Source of the DNA: CAIKLP01 sp965279595
GTDB taxonomy: Bacteria > Bacteroidota > Bacteroidia > Sphingobacteriales > Sphingobacteriaceae
Direction: 5' to 3'
DNA length: 64,000 nt
Assembly: GCA_965279595.1 (NCBI GenBank)
Contig: OZ257246.1
Coordinates: 2,480,001 to 2,544,000, forward strand
How positions within the stretch are numbered: position 1 is the stretch's first letter; every line of letters starts with the position of its first letter. Below, piece by piece: positions 16,570 to 26,112 of this stretch. The notes under the pieces were generated by a model. The model saw only the letters and a program-made list of their open reading frames with translations. It did not search any database and was not told where the DNA came from. The position numbers were made by a program, and so were the translations under genes.

Positions 16570-17418
16570 ATGAAATTAATTGAATGCCCAAGAGATGCAA
16601 TGCAGGGGATGCATGAATTCATTCCTACTTCAACTAAAATTAATTACATCAATTCATTATTAAATTTAGGTTTTGATAGTATAGATTTTGGAAGTTTTGT
16701 ATCAGCCAAAGCAATTCCTCAATTACGTGATACTGCTGAAGTTTTAAGAGGATTAAATTTAAATACCGAATCTTCTAAATTACTTGCCATCATTGCCAAT
16801 ACTAGGGGTGCCCAAGATGCATGTTTGTTTGATGAAATCAGTTATTTAGGTTTTCCATTTTCTATCTCAGAAACTTTCCAACTAAGAAATACCAATGCAA
16901 CTATACAAGAATCATTGGTTAGGGTTGAAGAAATTAAAAAATTAACAGATCAACATCATAAGGAATTGGTGGTATATATTTCAATGGGATTTGGTAACCC
17001 CTATGGAGAAGAATGGAGTGTAGAAGTTGTTGAAAAATGGACAAAAAAACTTTCGGAATTAGGAATTAAAATACTTGCTTTTTCTGATACCACCGGAGTA
17101 TCTAATGTAGAAAATATTGATTATTTATTTAGAAATATAACTCCTCTTTTTCCGAATGTAGAATTTGGCGCACATTTACATACACGTATTGAAGATAATG
17201 AGTTAAAGCTGAAAGCCGCTTGGGATGCAGGTTGTAGAAGATTTGATTCAGCTATCAAAGGTTTTGGTGGTTGCCCAATGGCAAGTGATTCTTTAACTGG
17301 AAATATGGCAACTGAAAATGTTTTGAGTTTTTTTAATAGTCAAAATATTAAGCATCCAATCAATGAATTAAAATTCAATGAATCATTGCTTTTGGCTAAT
17401 GAAATATTTCAAAACTAA
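16570..17418 (+). CDS. Hydroxymethylglutaryl-CoA lyase
   Basis: The 282-residue DRE-TIM metallolyase has ECPRDAMQGM at residues 4-13, where the usual form is ECPRDGMQ. It also has the metal histidines in GAHLHTR and the active-site cysteine loop DSAIKGFGGCPMAS. It splits HMG-CoA into acetyl-CoA and acetoacetate, the last step of leucine breakdown. Acetoacetate is the substrate of the scoAB CoA-transferase at 10-11.6 kb, and a leucine dehydrogenase-type enzyme is encoded at 31-32 kb. The context suggests branched-chain amino-acid catabolism. Confidence 0.9.
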   Translation: MKLIECPRDAMQGMHEFIPTSTKINYINSLLNLGFDSIDFGSFVSAKAIPQLRDTAEVLRGLNLNTESSKLLAIIANTRGAQDACLFDEISYLGFPFSISETFQLRNTNATIQESLVRVEEIKKLTDQHHKELVVYISMGFGNPYGEEWSVEVVEKWTKKLSELGIKILAFSDTTGVSNVENIDYLFRNITPLFPNVEFGAHLHTRIEDNELKLKAAWDAGCRRFDSAIKGFGGCPMASDSLTGNMATENVLSFFNSQNIKHPINELKFNESLLLANEIFQN

Positions 17419-17427
17419 AAATTCGAT

Positions 17428-18237
17428 TTATTTATTGAACAACTTCAACCTTAATTCTGTTAATTTTTTCTTTGTATAAAGAGGAAATACTCCATTCATC
17501 ATCCAGTCGTAATAACTAGGTTCGGCTTTAAATACATCTGCTACTGGTTTGCCTTTGTGTTTACCGAAATTAAACACTTCTACACCTTGATCGTTATAAA
17601 CCAAAGTTCCTGCAAAATCTACATTCTTTTGTAATTGTGTAAATTGATGTAAAGCTTCTACATCATTCACTACCGGCTTAGTTACATTGCCTTTTTTATC
17701 AATATGTTCAGCATCAGCATAACGTTCTATCTGACCTAATAAAACTTCATAAGTTGCGCGTATATCAGCTTCTGCAGAGTGTGCATTTTCTAATTCTTTA
17801 TTACAATAAAAACGATAAGCAGCTTTTAAGGTACGTTGTTCCATTTGATGAAAAATATTTTGCACATCAACAAATTTTCTTTTACTGATATCAAAATCAA
17901 CTTCTGCCCTTAAAAATTCTTCCATCAATAAAGGAATGTCAAACTTGTTGGAATTGTATCCTGCCAAATCACAATTATCTAAAAAAGTAGCTAGTCCTTT
18001 TGCAATCTGCTTGAAACTTGGCTCATCTTTTATATCTTCATCATAAATACCATGAATCAATGATGATTCAATAGGAATAGGTATTCCAGGATTAATGCGT
18101 TTTGTTTTAATTTCTTCTGTATTATCAGGATTGATTTTTAACACCGAAATTTCAACGATTCTATCTGAAGCTACATTTACTCCTGTTGATTCAATATCAA
18201 AAAATGCGATTGGTTTTTTTAGGTTGAGTTTGATCAT
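17428..18237 (-). CDS. DEDDh 3'-5' exonuclease (DnaQ/ExoX-like)
   Basis: The 269-residue protein has exonuclease motif I FFDIESTGVN, motif II LAGYNSNKFDIPLL and motif III HSAEADIRATYEVL, giving a DEDDh active site. The C-terminal 60 residues (FNFGKHKGKPVADVF through YYDWMMNG) form the small domain found in ExoX and related DNA repair nucleases. I start at the ATG at 18237; a TTG two codons upstream is possible. It is cytoplasmic with a likely role in proofreading or repair, and is not the polymerase III epsilon subunit with certainty. Confidence 0.88.
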   Translation of the reverse strand: MIKLNLKKPIAFFDIESTGVNVASDRIVEISVLKINPDNTEEIKTKRINPGIPIPIESSLIHGIYDEDIKDEPSFKQIAKGLATFLDNCDLAGYNSNKFDIPLLMEEFLRAEVDFDISKRKFVDVQNIFHQMEQRTLKAAYRFYCNKELENAHSAEADIRATYEVLLGQIERYADAEHIDKKGNVTKPVVNDVEALHQFTQLQKNVDFAGTLVYNDQGVEVFNFGKHKGKPVADVFKAEPSYYDWMMNGVFPLYTKKKLTELRLKLFNK

Positions 18238-18270
18238 GTTCAAAGTTATAAATATTGATCAAATTTGAAA

Positions 18271-18290
18271 GTCCATTTAAATAAATGGAC
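18271..18290. terminator. Hairpin, possible weak terminator
   Basis: A perfect 8-bp stem (GTCCATTT/AAATGGAC) with a 4-nt loop lies between the pirin gene end and the exonuclease gene. There is only a short T-run on either side, so the terminator call is tentative. Confidence 0.4.
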
Positions 18291-18318
18291 CAACCTTTTT
18301 CAAGAATAAAAATTTGTT

Positions 18319-19191
18319 TTACTCTTCTATTAAAACTCCCATTTTACCCATTTGATAATCCCTGAATGCTTCCATCAATTGAGTTTCATTATTCATTACA
18401 AATGGACCATGTGAGGCCATTTTCTCTTTGATAGGCAATCCACTCATAAAAAGAATTCGAGTGTCTTCTATGGCCTCTATTGTGATCTGATCTCCATCAT
18501 TTTCAAAATGTATAGCGTGTTGTGCATCTACTTCGCCATAGCCTTCTAATTTGATTTTACCATCCAATAAATAAATGAAAGCGTTATGCTTGCTTGAAAA
18601 TGGGATGCTTAATTTACCACCTGCTTTGAAATAACAAGTTGCAGAATTTATTTCCGTGAATGGATGTATCGGTCCTTTCAAACCTAGCAAGTCGCCACTC
18701 TGAACAAATACTTTTACTAAATCGTTATCAAAGCTATTATTGGGTGTTTCTTCAGCTGTTAATGGAATATATTCAGGCTGGTCCATTTTATGAGCAGCTG
18801 GAGTATTGATCCACATTTGTATGATCTCTTGCTTTCCTCCAATTTCATGAATATTAAATGGAGGTCTTTCACTATGGATAATTCCCATTCCTGCATTCAT
18901 CCATTGAATGCCACCTTCATAAATGATACTGTTATTACCTCGACTGTCTTGATGGTGCACTCCACCTTTGAATATGTAAGTAACTGGTGAAAACCCACGA
19001 TGTGGATGTGGACCAACTCCTGTTTTTTTAACATCTGTATGTGTGGGCACTTTTACATCTGCATGATGCAATAAAAGAAATGGATCAATTTGTTCCACTT
19101 GATTGGTTGGAAATGCTTGACGAATAGGCATACCCCCCATATCAAAAGGATGACCAAATAATATTGCTTTTACTGTTCTGTTGTTATTCAT
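18319..19191 (-). CDS. Pirin-family bicupin
   Basis: The 290-residue cupin protein has the pirin metal motif GPHPHRGFSPVTYIFKGGV with HHQDSRGN after it and WMNAGMGIIHSERP at the end of the first cupin. The second cupin runs from about residue 180 to 270. Pirins hold iron or another metal; some are quercetin dioxygenases and others redox sensors. Nothing nearby specifies a substrate. The single-gene context and normal length support an intact protein of uncertain role. Confidence 0.9.
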   Translation of the reverse strand: MNNNRTVKAILFGHPFDMGGMPIRQAFPTNQVEQIDPFLLLHHADVKVPTHTDVKKTGVGPHPHRGFSPVTYIFKGGVHHQDSRGNNSIIYEGGIQWMNAGMGIIHSERPPFNIHEIGGKQEIIQMWINTPAAHKMDQPEYIPLTAEETPNNSFDNDLVKVFVQSGDLLGLKGPIHPFTEINSATCYFKAGGKLSIPFSSKHNAFIYLLDGKIKLEGYGEVDAQHAIHFENDGDQITIEAIEDTRILFMSGLPIKEKMASHGPFVMNNETQLMEAFRDYQMGKMGVLIEE

Positions 19192-19242
19192 AGCTTTTTA
19201 ACAAATAGGAATTATATTTGTTTGAACATCTAAGTGACTATG

Positions 19243-21291
19243 CTATTGAATTGGCAATTCAATGAAAAAGGTTGTTCCAATACCCACTTTGCTTTCAAAG
19301 TTAATAGTACCTTGATGTTCTTCAATAATATCTTTAGAAATTGAAAGTCCTAACCCAAATGGAACTTCCCCATCGGTGCCTTCCCTTTTAGATTTAGTAA
19401 ATGCTTCAAATATTGATTTTTCTATTTCCACTGGAATCCCAATACCTGAATCTTGAACTTTAATAACAAAACTTTTATCTTTTTTCTCTGCAGTTAAAAT
19501 GATATTTGAATTACGTGGACTAAATTTAATAGCATTAATTAGAATATTACCTACCGCCCTTCTGAATCGCTCTTCATTAATTAAAATATTAAAATCATTT
19601 TCTGGCAATTCCAATTTTAGATTTTGCTTTTTCTCAATGGCTTTGAACTGAATGAGTTCAACCGTTTGCTTCAGAAATAATTTTAATGAAAGTGGCTCCT
19701 TTACTAATTTATTAGCATCCGTTATTTTGTTTGAATAATCTAAAATTTCATTAATCAAACCTATGCTTGCTTGACAAGAAAGGCTAATTAAATCAATAAA
19801 TTCATCTTTATCGAATGTATTATTATTCGATTTCAATTCATCAATTAAATATTTAACGGAATTAATAGGTGTTCTTAAATCATGTGCAACAATGCTTAAA
19901 ATTCTATCCTTTTCTTTATTTCTTAATTCTAATAATTCAGATTGAATTTGCACTTGCTCAATCAATTTCTTCAAACTTTTATTTTTATTTCTATTTTTTA
20001 TAAAGCCCCATAGAATAATTAAAACAAAAATACTGAGTAAAATAATGAAGAAAATAAAATAATTGATGTAAGTATTTTTTTGTTTGAATTCGTTCTTCAA
20101 TAATCCGAATTGGTATTCATTGGTTAATCCAATAATTGCGGTGCTTATATCATTCTGATCTATTTCTCGTTGTACATTTTTTAATGAATCATCAATATTT
20201 ACAAAATTACGTAAGTGTAAAAGTGATTGAACAGGTTCATTAATTAACGCATAATAATCTGACTTGAGATGCTCAACTTGTGCTATAATATTGGATTTTG
20301 TATCTGCATAATATACATATGCTAAAATGCTATCTATCGACTTATTGAAATCTTTAAAATTCCTTTGTTTTAATTGCACTTCAGCTAAAGCTATTTGAGA
20401 AGTTAAAGCATCTTTTATTTCGAAACCAAGTCTTAGATTTATTTTAATGTTTTCATTCAATAAAGGTATAGCTTGAACAGTATCATTTATTGCTAAATAG
20501 GTTTTGCCAATATTACCTGCAACTACGCCTCTTGCAATATCAATTGAATTAAGCTGTCTGCTAGTAATTTTTCTTCTTGATATTTTATCTATATAATTCT
20601 GAGCTTTTTTATAACTTATCAAAGCTTCCTTATACCTTCCTAACTTAAAATAACATAAAGCTATGTTATTTAAAATCTCTTGTCCTCTAAAACTATTGAT
20701 AAAAGTAGGATCACAGCTGGGTGAATAAGAAAAACTTGATACAAAATAGTTTTTTGCTTTTTCATATTTCCCTTGTCGGTACAAAACCATTCCAAGGCGG
20801 TAATCATATTGAGCAAAACTGCATGAATCATTAATTTGCTCACTTAATTTACGAGTACTAAATAGTAAAGAATAGCTCGCTTGATAATTATTTGTTTTAT
20901 AATAAATATCACCTTTTCTGTATTGAGATCTAATATATTCTTTAATGTATAAGTCGAGGTTGCTCTCTTCAATAGCAATGGCTTCATTGGTAAGCTTTAA
21001 TTCTTCATCATAATTTTTTTCTTCATGATATAACTCCCCTTTAACATCATACAATTCTAATTTAATATGCATGTTATCGGCAATATCTGATTCCATCAAA
21101 CTATCAATTCTAGTTCTAGCAATATCATACTTGCGCTCGGTGATTAAATCGTATAATTCAGATTTGATTAATACAAACTCATCTGAATTTGCAGAGATTT
21201 CACTGGGCATATTCGACTTATTGCAAGATATGCAACAAATAAAAATATATAGCAAAATTACTTTTAGGTATTTACTTGAATTCGAGCGCAT
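19243..21291 (-). CDS. TPR-containing sensor histidine kinase
   Basis: From the ATG at 21291 the protein is 682 residues; a TTG further upstream is unlikely. It begins with a lipoprotein-like signal (LLYIFICCISCNKS). Tetratricopeptide repeats follow over about residues 50-370 (for example QYDYRLGMVLYRQGKYEKAK). One membrane helix is YFIFFIILLSIFVLIILWGF, then a HisKA helix with VAHDLRTPINS (His near 470) and a complete HATPase domain (NILINAIKF, DSGIGIP, GLGLSISKDI). The periplasmic TPRs probably sense a protein or peptide. No response regulator is adjacent, so the partner is unknown. Confidence 0.88.
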   Translation of the reverse strand: MRSNSSKYLKVILLYIFICCISCNKSNMPSEISANSDEFVLIKSELYDLITERKYDIARTRIDSLMESDIADNMHIKLELYDVKGELYHEEKNYDEELKLTNEAIAIEESNLDLYIKEYIRSQYRKGDIYYKTNNYQASYSLLFSTRKLSEQINDSCSFAQYDYRLGMVLYRQGKYEKAKNYFVSSFSYSPSCDPTFINSFRGQEILNNIALCYFKLGRYKEALISYKKAQNYIDKISRRKITSRQLNSIDIARGVVAGNIGKTYLAINDTVQAIPLLNENIKINLRLGFEIKDALTSQIALAEVQLKQRNFKDFNKSIDSILAYVYYADTKSNIIAQVEHLKSDYYALINEPVQSLLHLRNFVNIDDSLKNVQREIDQNDISTAIIGLTNEYQFGLLKNEFKQKNTYINYFIFFIILLSIFVLIILWGFIKNRNKNKSLKKLIEQVQIQSELLELRNKEKDRILSIVAHDLRTPINSVKYLIDELKSNNNTFDKDEFIDLISLSCQASIGLINEILDYSNKITDANKLVKEPLSLKLFLKQTVELIQFKAIEKKQNLKLELPENDFNILINEERFRRAVGNILINAIKFSPRNSNIILTAEKKDKSFVIKVQDSGIGIPVEIEKSIFEAFTKSKREGTDGEVPFGLGLSISKDIIEEHQGTINFESKVGIGTTFFIELPIQ

Positions 21292-21339
21292 CAGAGTTGT
21301 TGTACAACTAATATATAGATAAATAGTCGACAATAAAAA

Positions 21340-21370
21340 ATAAAAAAAAAAGACCTTTTGAAAAGGTCTT
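21340..21370 (-). terminator. Rho-independent terminator after the cysteine desulfurase gene
   Basis: A 9-bp stem (AAGACCTTT/AAAGGTCTT) with a 3-nt loop has, on the minus strand, a run of about ten T. It ends the glmM-desulfurase transcript before the kinase gene. Confidence 0.82.
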
Positions 21371-21386
21371 TGAATTTCTATGATTA

Positions 21387-22526
21387 TTATGCTTTCACTA
21401 GCATGACTTCTTTTAGTTTTTGGACAACCAAATCTATTTCTTCTTTATTATTGTATTTAGAAAAAGAGAATCTCACTGAAGAACGGTTTGGATCTGCATT
21501 GATGCCTTTCAATACATGTGAACCAACATTTGAACCAGAAGAGCAAGCACTACCACCTGATGCAGAAATACCTGCAATATCTAAGCTAAACAACAACATC
21601 TCTCCCATTTCACCTGAAGGGAATGATACATTTAAAACTGTATATAAACTTTTATTCGGATTGGTTTCACCATTAAATTGCAACTCCGGAATTTGAGTTG
21701 TCAATTGTTCCTTCATATAATTCTTCAAGTCTTGAATATGATTTTGGTGTTGCTCCATTTCTGCATAAGCAATCTCTAATGCTTTCGCTAAACCAACAAT
21801 TCCATATACATTTTCAGTTCCTCCACGCATATTTCTTTCTTGAGCACCACCAAAAATCATTGGATTGATTTTAATTTTACTACTGATATATAAAAACCCT
21901 ACACCCTTTGGACCATGTAATTTGTGAGCAGCACAAGTAAGGAAATGAACTTTTAATTTTGAACAATCATGTGCGTAATGTCCCATTGTTTGAACAGTAT
22001 CTGAATGAAAAATAGCATTATACTTTTCGCAGATATCGCCCACTTGTATTAAATCTATTAAATTACCTAATTCATTGTTTGCATGCATTAATGAAACAAA
22101 ACTGCGTTCATTATTAGCCAACAATTCTTCTAGATGTTGAAGATCAACATTGCCCTTTTCGTCTAAATTAACAAAGCTCAATTTGATTTTTCCTTGTTTT
22201 TCAAGTACTTCAAGTGTATGCAAAACAGCATGGTGTTCAATATGAGTAGTAATTGCATGAGTTAAATTTAAATCAGCAATACCACATCTTATGGCCATGT
22301 TATCGGCTTCTGTTCCTCCTGAAGTAAAAAATATTTCTGATGGACTAGCATTCAATAATTTTGCAACTGTTTTTCTAGCATTCTCAATTTGTGAGCGAAC
22401 TTCTCTGCCATGGGCATGAATAGAAGAAGGATTACCATATTGATTCTCCATCATTTGCATCATTACTTGCAATACTTCTTTATCAATTGCAGTTGTTGCA
22501 GCATTATCAAGGTAAATTCTTTTCAT
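21387..22526 (-). CDS. Cysteine desulfurase (NifS/IscS-like)
   Basis: The 379-residue class V aminotransferase fold protein (from the ATG at 22526) has the motif YLDNAATT at the start and THIEHHAVL at the PLP-stacking histidine. The PLP lysine is in CAAHKLHGPKGVGF, and the persulfide cysteine is in the loop SASGGSACSSGSNVG. It removes sulfur from cysteine for Fe-S cluster or thiolation chemistry. No iscU or other Isc genes flank it; it follows glmM by a few bases. The short active-site loop is of the NifS/IscS group rather than SufS. Confidence 0.92.
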   Translation of the reverse strand: MKRIYLDNAATTAIDKEVLQVMMQMMENQYGNPSSIHAHGREVRSQIENARKTVAKLLNASPSEIFFTSGGTEADNMAIRCGIADLNLTHAITTHIEHHAVLHTLEVLEKQGKIKLSFVNLDEKGNVDLQHLEELLANNERSFVSLMHANNELGNLIDLIQVGDICEKYNAIFHSDTVQTMGHYAHDCSKLKVHFLTCAAHKLHGPKGVGFLYISSKIKINPMIFGGAQERNMRGGTENVYGIVGLAKALEIAYAEMEQHQNHIQDLKNYMKEQLTTQIPELQFNGETNPNKSLYTVLNVSFPSGEMGEMLLFSLDIAGISASGGSACSSGSNVGSHVLKGINADPNRSSVRFSFSKYNNKEEIDLVVQKLKEVMLVKA

Positions 22527-22536
22527 GGGTTTCAAA

Positions 22537-23949
22537 TTAATTCATAAATTCTTTGATGTCTTCCATTATTTTGTTGGCCAAACTTTGAGCGGTAGTTTCT
22601 GAATGACCTTCAGAATAAATTCGGATAATGGGTTCGGTGTTTGATCTTCTTAAATGTACCCATTCTTTATCAAATTCGATTTTAAGTCCATCAACTGTAT
22701 TGATAGGTTGTTCTTTATATTTTTCTTGAACCATTGCTAACAATGCATCGATATCTAAATCAGGTGTCAAGGTTATTTTGTTTTTTGAAATATAATAAGC
22801 TGGATAAGTGCTTCTTAAATTTGAAACTGAATTTCCAAATTTAGCCAATTGAGTTAGGAATAAGGCAATACCCACTAAAGCATCTCGACCATAATGAGAT
22901 TCTGGATAAATAATACCACCATTACCTTCACCGCCAATCACTGCCTGGTTGGCTTTCATGGCATTTACTACATTCACTTCGCCAACTGCTGATGCAAAAT
23001 AATTTCCTGAATTCGATTCAGTTACATCTCTTAAAGCTCTTGTGGATGAAAGATTGGAAACTGTATTTTTTAAATAATTGTGTTTTTTCAAATGATCATC
23101 GCTAGTGTTTTTCAAAACAAAATCAGCAATGGAAACCAATGTATATTCTTCTCCGAACATATTTCCATCTTCACAAACAAAACATAAACGGTCAACATCT
23201 GGATCTACAGCTATCCCTAAATCAGCATTTCTATTCATCACTTCAGAAGACAATGCTGTTAAGTTTTCTGGCAATGGTTCCGGGTTATGTGGAAACTTCC
23301 CATCAGGCACACAAAAGATTTCGGTGATTTGATCAACCCCTAAAGCTCTTAAAAGCTGAGGAACAAATATTCCTCCAGTTGAGTTAACAGCGTCAACAAC
23401 CACTTTAAACTTGCGAGCACGAATTGCTTCAACATCGACTAATTTGAGAGCTAATATTTTATCAATATGCTTTTGTACATAGGTATGATCCACAATATAA
23501 GAGCCTAATTTATCAACATCTGCATATTCAATATCATTGCTTTCAGCCAATTCTAATATATCCAATCCATCTTGTTCAGAAATAAATTCTCCTTTTGCAT
23601 TCAACAATTTCAAAGCATTCCATTGTTTTGGATTATGGCTAGCAGTTAGGATAATTCCCCCACCTGCATTTTCATCTGGAACAGCTAATTCAACCGTAGG
23701 TGTAGTTGAAAGCCCAAGATCTATCACATTAATTCCTAATCCTTGGAGGGTACCAACAACTAGATTTTTAACCATATCACCAGAGATCCTAGCATCTCTA
23801 CCGATAACAATTTTATTTTTTCCTGATTTTTGAATGATCCAATGACCAAATGCAGCTGTAAACTTTACAATATCAATTGGAGTTAGTGCATCACCTGGTT
23901 TTCCACCAATTGTACCTCGAATTCCTGAAATAGATTTTATTAATGTCAA
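22537..23949 (-). CDS. glmM: Phosphoglucosamine/phosphomannomutase family protein
   Basis: The 470-residue four-domain alpha-D-phosphohexomutase starts SISGIRGTIGGKPGD. The phosphoserine loop is ILTASHNPKQWNALK, the metal loop is AVDPDVDRLCF, and the sugar loop is VIGGEGNGGIIYP. The C-terminal phosphate loop is LRRSNTEPIIRIY. It most likely interconverts glucosamine-6-P and -1-P for UDP-GlcNAc and cell-wall synthesis; mannose-specific activity cannot be excluded. The start is a TTG at 23949: an in-frame TAA lies just upstream and no ATG is available. Confidence 0.87.
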   Translation of the reverse strand: MTLIKSISGIRGTIGGKPGDALTPIDIVKFTAAFGHWIIQKSGKNKIVIGRDARISGDMVKNLVVGTLQGLGINVIDLGLSTTPTVELAVPDENAGGGIILTASHNPKQWNALKLLNAKGEFISEQDGLDILELAESNDIEYADVDKLGSYIVDHTYVQKHIDKILALKLVDVEAIRARKFKVVVDAVNSTGGIFVPQLLRALGVDQITEIFCVPDGKFPHNPEPLPENLTALSSEVMNRNADLGIAVDPDVDRLCFVCEDGNMFGEEYTLVSIADFVLKNTSDDHLKKHNYLKNTVSNLSSTRALRDVTESNSGNYFASAVGEVNVVNAMKANQAVIGGEGNGGIIYPESHYGRDALVGIALFLTQLAKFGNSVSNLRSTYPAYYISKNKITLTPDLDIDALLAMVQEKYKEQPINTVDGLKIEFDKEWVHLRRSNTEPIIRIYSEGHSETTAQSLANKIMEDIKEFMN

Positions 23950-24096
23950 TTTATTTGTGGTTTAGTATGCAAAAATAAAAAAATATAAGAGATTTGTGGC
24001 GATTAAATACTACTTAGTTAGCAAATAACCTTAAATTTCGGAGCATTAAACCAATTTAAATGATTCTATTTCTTCAAATGTTAAAGCGTTAAATTC

Positions 24097-24825
24097 ATGA
24101 AAAAATGGTATCGAAGTTGGTTTAATTCACCCTATTATCATATTCTTTATGCTAATCGTGATAATAAAGAGGCCCAAGCATTTATTGATCAACTCTATAT
24201 TTTACTGAAACCTACTGATAAACAAAGAGCCTTAGATGCTGGTTGCGGAAGAGGTCGACATTCAATTTATTTAAACAAAAAAGGTCTAGATGTAATTGGT
24301 ATTGACCTTTCTCAACAGAATATTTTATATGCACAAAAATTTGAAAATGAAAATCTTCATTTTTTAGAGCATGATATACGAAAGCTATTTTATACCAATT
24401 ATTTCGATTTTGTTTTTAACCTATTTACAAGTTTTGGTTATTTTCAGAAAGATTTAGATGATTTAAAGGCAGTGCACATGTTTAGTCATTCATTAAAACT
24501 AGGTGGAACCTTAGTTTTAGATTATATCAATGCAAACAGCCTAAGTAATAATGTGATAAAAGAAAAGAAATGTTTAGAAGGAATTGAGTTTGTGATTGAA
24601 AAGAAAATAATCAACCGATTCATCAAAAAAACAATTTCATTTATAGATCAAGGGAAAAGTTATGAATTTAGTGAAGAAGTTAAAGCCTTAACTTTAGCCG
24701 ATTTTCAACAATACTTTTCAAAAAAGAATTTAGAAATTACCCATGTCTTTGGTGATTATCAGCTATCAGCATTTGACCCAAACACCTCGCCCCGACTCAT
24801 TCTTGTAGCTAAAAGAATTAAATGA
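24097..24825 (+). CDS. Class I SAM-dependent methyltransferase
   Basis: The 242-residue protein has a Rossmann methyltransferase core: motif I ALDAGCGRGRHSIYL near 50-64, then VIGIDLSQQNILYA and the acidic motif FDFVFNLFTSFGYF. The substrate is not evident; an isolated tail beta-sheet (residues 150-230) resembles small-molecule methyltransferases annotated in many Bacteroidota. It heads a compact run with the PAP2 gene (ATGA overlap at 24822-24825) and the ZIP gene. Confidence 0.85.
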   Translation: MKKWYRSWFNSPYYHILYANRDNKEAQAFIDQLYILLKPTDKQRALDAGCGRGRHSIYLNKKGLDVIGIDLSQQNILYAQKFENENLHFLEHDIRKLFYTNYFDFVFNLFTSFGYFQKDLDDLKAVHMFSHSLKLGGTLVLDYINANSLSNNVIKEKKCLEGIEFVIEKKIINRFIKKTISFIDQGKSYEFSEEVKALTLADFQQYFSKKNLEITHVFGDYQLSAFDPNTSPRLILVAKRIK

Positions 24826-25397
24826 TTGAACTATTAAAAAATATTGACCAACAACTTTTTTTAATCATCAATAGATTATGGATTAACTCCATTTTTGATT
24901 TCATAATGCCTTTATTAAGAAGTAAATTCTTTTGGGCACCATTGTATTTATTTCTTATCATTTTCTTCGTTAAAAATTTTGGTAAGAAAGGTTGGATAAC
25001 AGTGCTTTTTCTATTGATAACTTTTGCTTTAACAGATTTTATAAGTGCCGGAATATTCAAACCCCTATTTACCAGAATTCGACCTTGCAATGACCCAAAT
25101 TTAATGGTTTATGTTAGAAATTTGGTAGGCTGTGGTTCAGGTTATAGTTTTGTTTCTTCGCATGCAGCCAATCATTTTGGAATAGCCGTTTTTCTCTCAT
25201 CCATTTTCAAAAACAAATGGCCATGGACTAAATACGCCTTTCTATTTTGGGCCTTTAGCATTTGTTATGCGCAAGTTTATGTAGGTGTTCATTACCCCTT
25301 AGATGTATTGACTGGTGGTATTCTTGGGGCATTTATAGGAAAAATAGTATTTTATTTTCACGAAAGATTTAACAGTTTAAAAAATGTTCAGTACTAA
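24822..25397 (+). CDS. PAP2-family membrane phosphatase with altered third motif
   Basis: The 191-residue protein has about five membrane helices. The first motif is KPLFTRIRP (KxxxxxxRP) and the second is FVSSHAANHFG. The third motif is normally SRxxxxxHxxxD but reads AQVYVGVHYPLD, so the phosphate-binding Arg is Gln while the catalytic His and Asp remain. It may hydrolyse undecaprenyl pyrophosphate or phospholipid phosphates at the membrane, perhaps with lowered activity. It overlaps both neighbours and is expressed with them. Confidence 0.82.
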   Translation: MIELLKNIDQQLFLIINRLWINSIFDFIMPLLRSKFFWAPLYLFLIIFFVKNFGKKGWITVLFLLITFALTDFISAGIFKPLFTRIRPCNDPNLMVYVRNLVGCGSGYSFVSSHAANHFGIAVFLSSIFKNKWPWTKYAFLFWAFSICYAQVYVGVHYPLDVLTGGILGAFIGKIVFYFHERFNSLKNVQY

Positions 25398-26112
25398 TAA
25401 TTTTGTTTTATTTATTGCGGCTCTTTTTGGTGGGTTAGCCGTTTTTCTTTTTAAAAGAGACAATAAAAAGAATTTAAAATTAGTGTTATCCTTTTCAGGT
25501 GCTTATTTATTTGCCATTACGGTTTTGCATTTAATACCTGAAGTGTATGAATCAGGCAATAGAAATATTGGCTTATTTATCTTATTAGGTTTTGCTTTTC
25601 AATTATTTCTTGAACATTTTTCGGAAGGCATTGAACATGGGCATATCCATACACATCAACATCAAAATAAAGCATTCCCTTTTGGAATAATGATCAGTTT
25701 AAGCTTGCATGCTTTTTTAGAAGGTATGCCTTTAGTAGATTTATCTGCCTTATCCAATCAACATACACCTTTGGTTTATGGAATCGCTATACACCACATT
25801 CCTGCTGCATTTGCACTAGCTAGTGTACTATTAGCGAATCAAATTAAAAGACCATTTTTAATTTTATTTATTTTGATTTTTGCCGCTATGACACCACTTG
25901 GAAGTGAGTTTAGTAACTTATTACAAAGTAATACTATCGGTGAAATTTCGACTTATTTCGATTTGATTATGGCAACAGTTATAGGAATGTTTTTACACAT
26001 TTCTACTACCATACTATTTGAATCTAATGTGGATCATCGATTTAATTTCTATAAAATGATTGCGATTGTAATTGGCGCCGGCATAGCGATCATCAATTTT
26101 TTGGTAAGCTAA
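25384..26112 (+). CDS. ZIP-family metal transporter
   Basis: The 242-residue protein has seven or eight membrane helices. Metal-site helices include SLHAFLEGMPLVD and IAIHHIPAAFALASVLL, the ZIP transport signature. A histidine-rich cytoplasmic loop EHGHIHTHQHQNK lies between helices 3 and 4. ZIP proteins bring zinc or other divalent metals into the cytoplasm. The ATG at 25384 overlaps the PAP2 gene by 14 bases. The metal specificity cannot be read from sequence alone. Confidence 0.88.
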   Translation: MFSTNNFVLFIAALFGGLAVFLFKRDNKKNLKLVLSFSGAYLFAITVLHLIPEVYESGNRNIGLFILLGFAFQLFLEHFSEGIEHGHIHTHQHQNKAFPFGIMISLSLHAFLEGMPLVDLSALSNQHTPLVYGIAIHHIPAAFALASVLLANQIKRPFLILFILIFAAMTPLGSEFSNLLQSNTIGEISTYFDLIMATVIGMFLHISTTILFESNVDHRFNFYKMIAIVIGAGIAIINFLVS

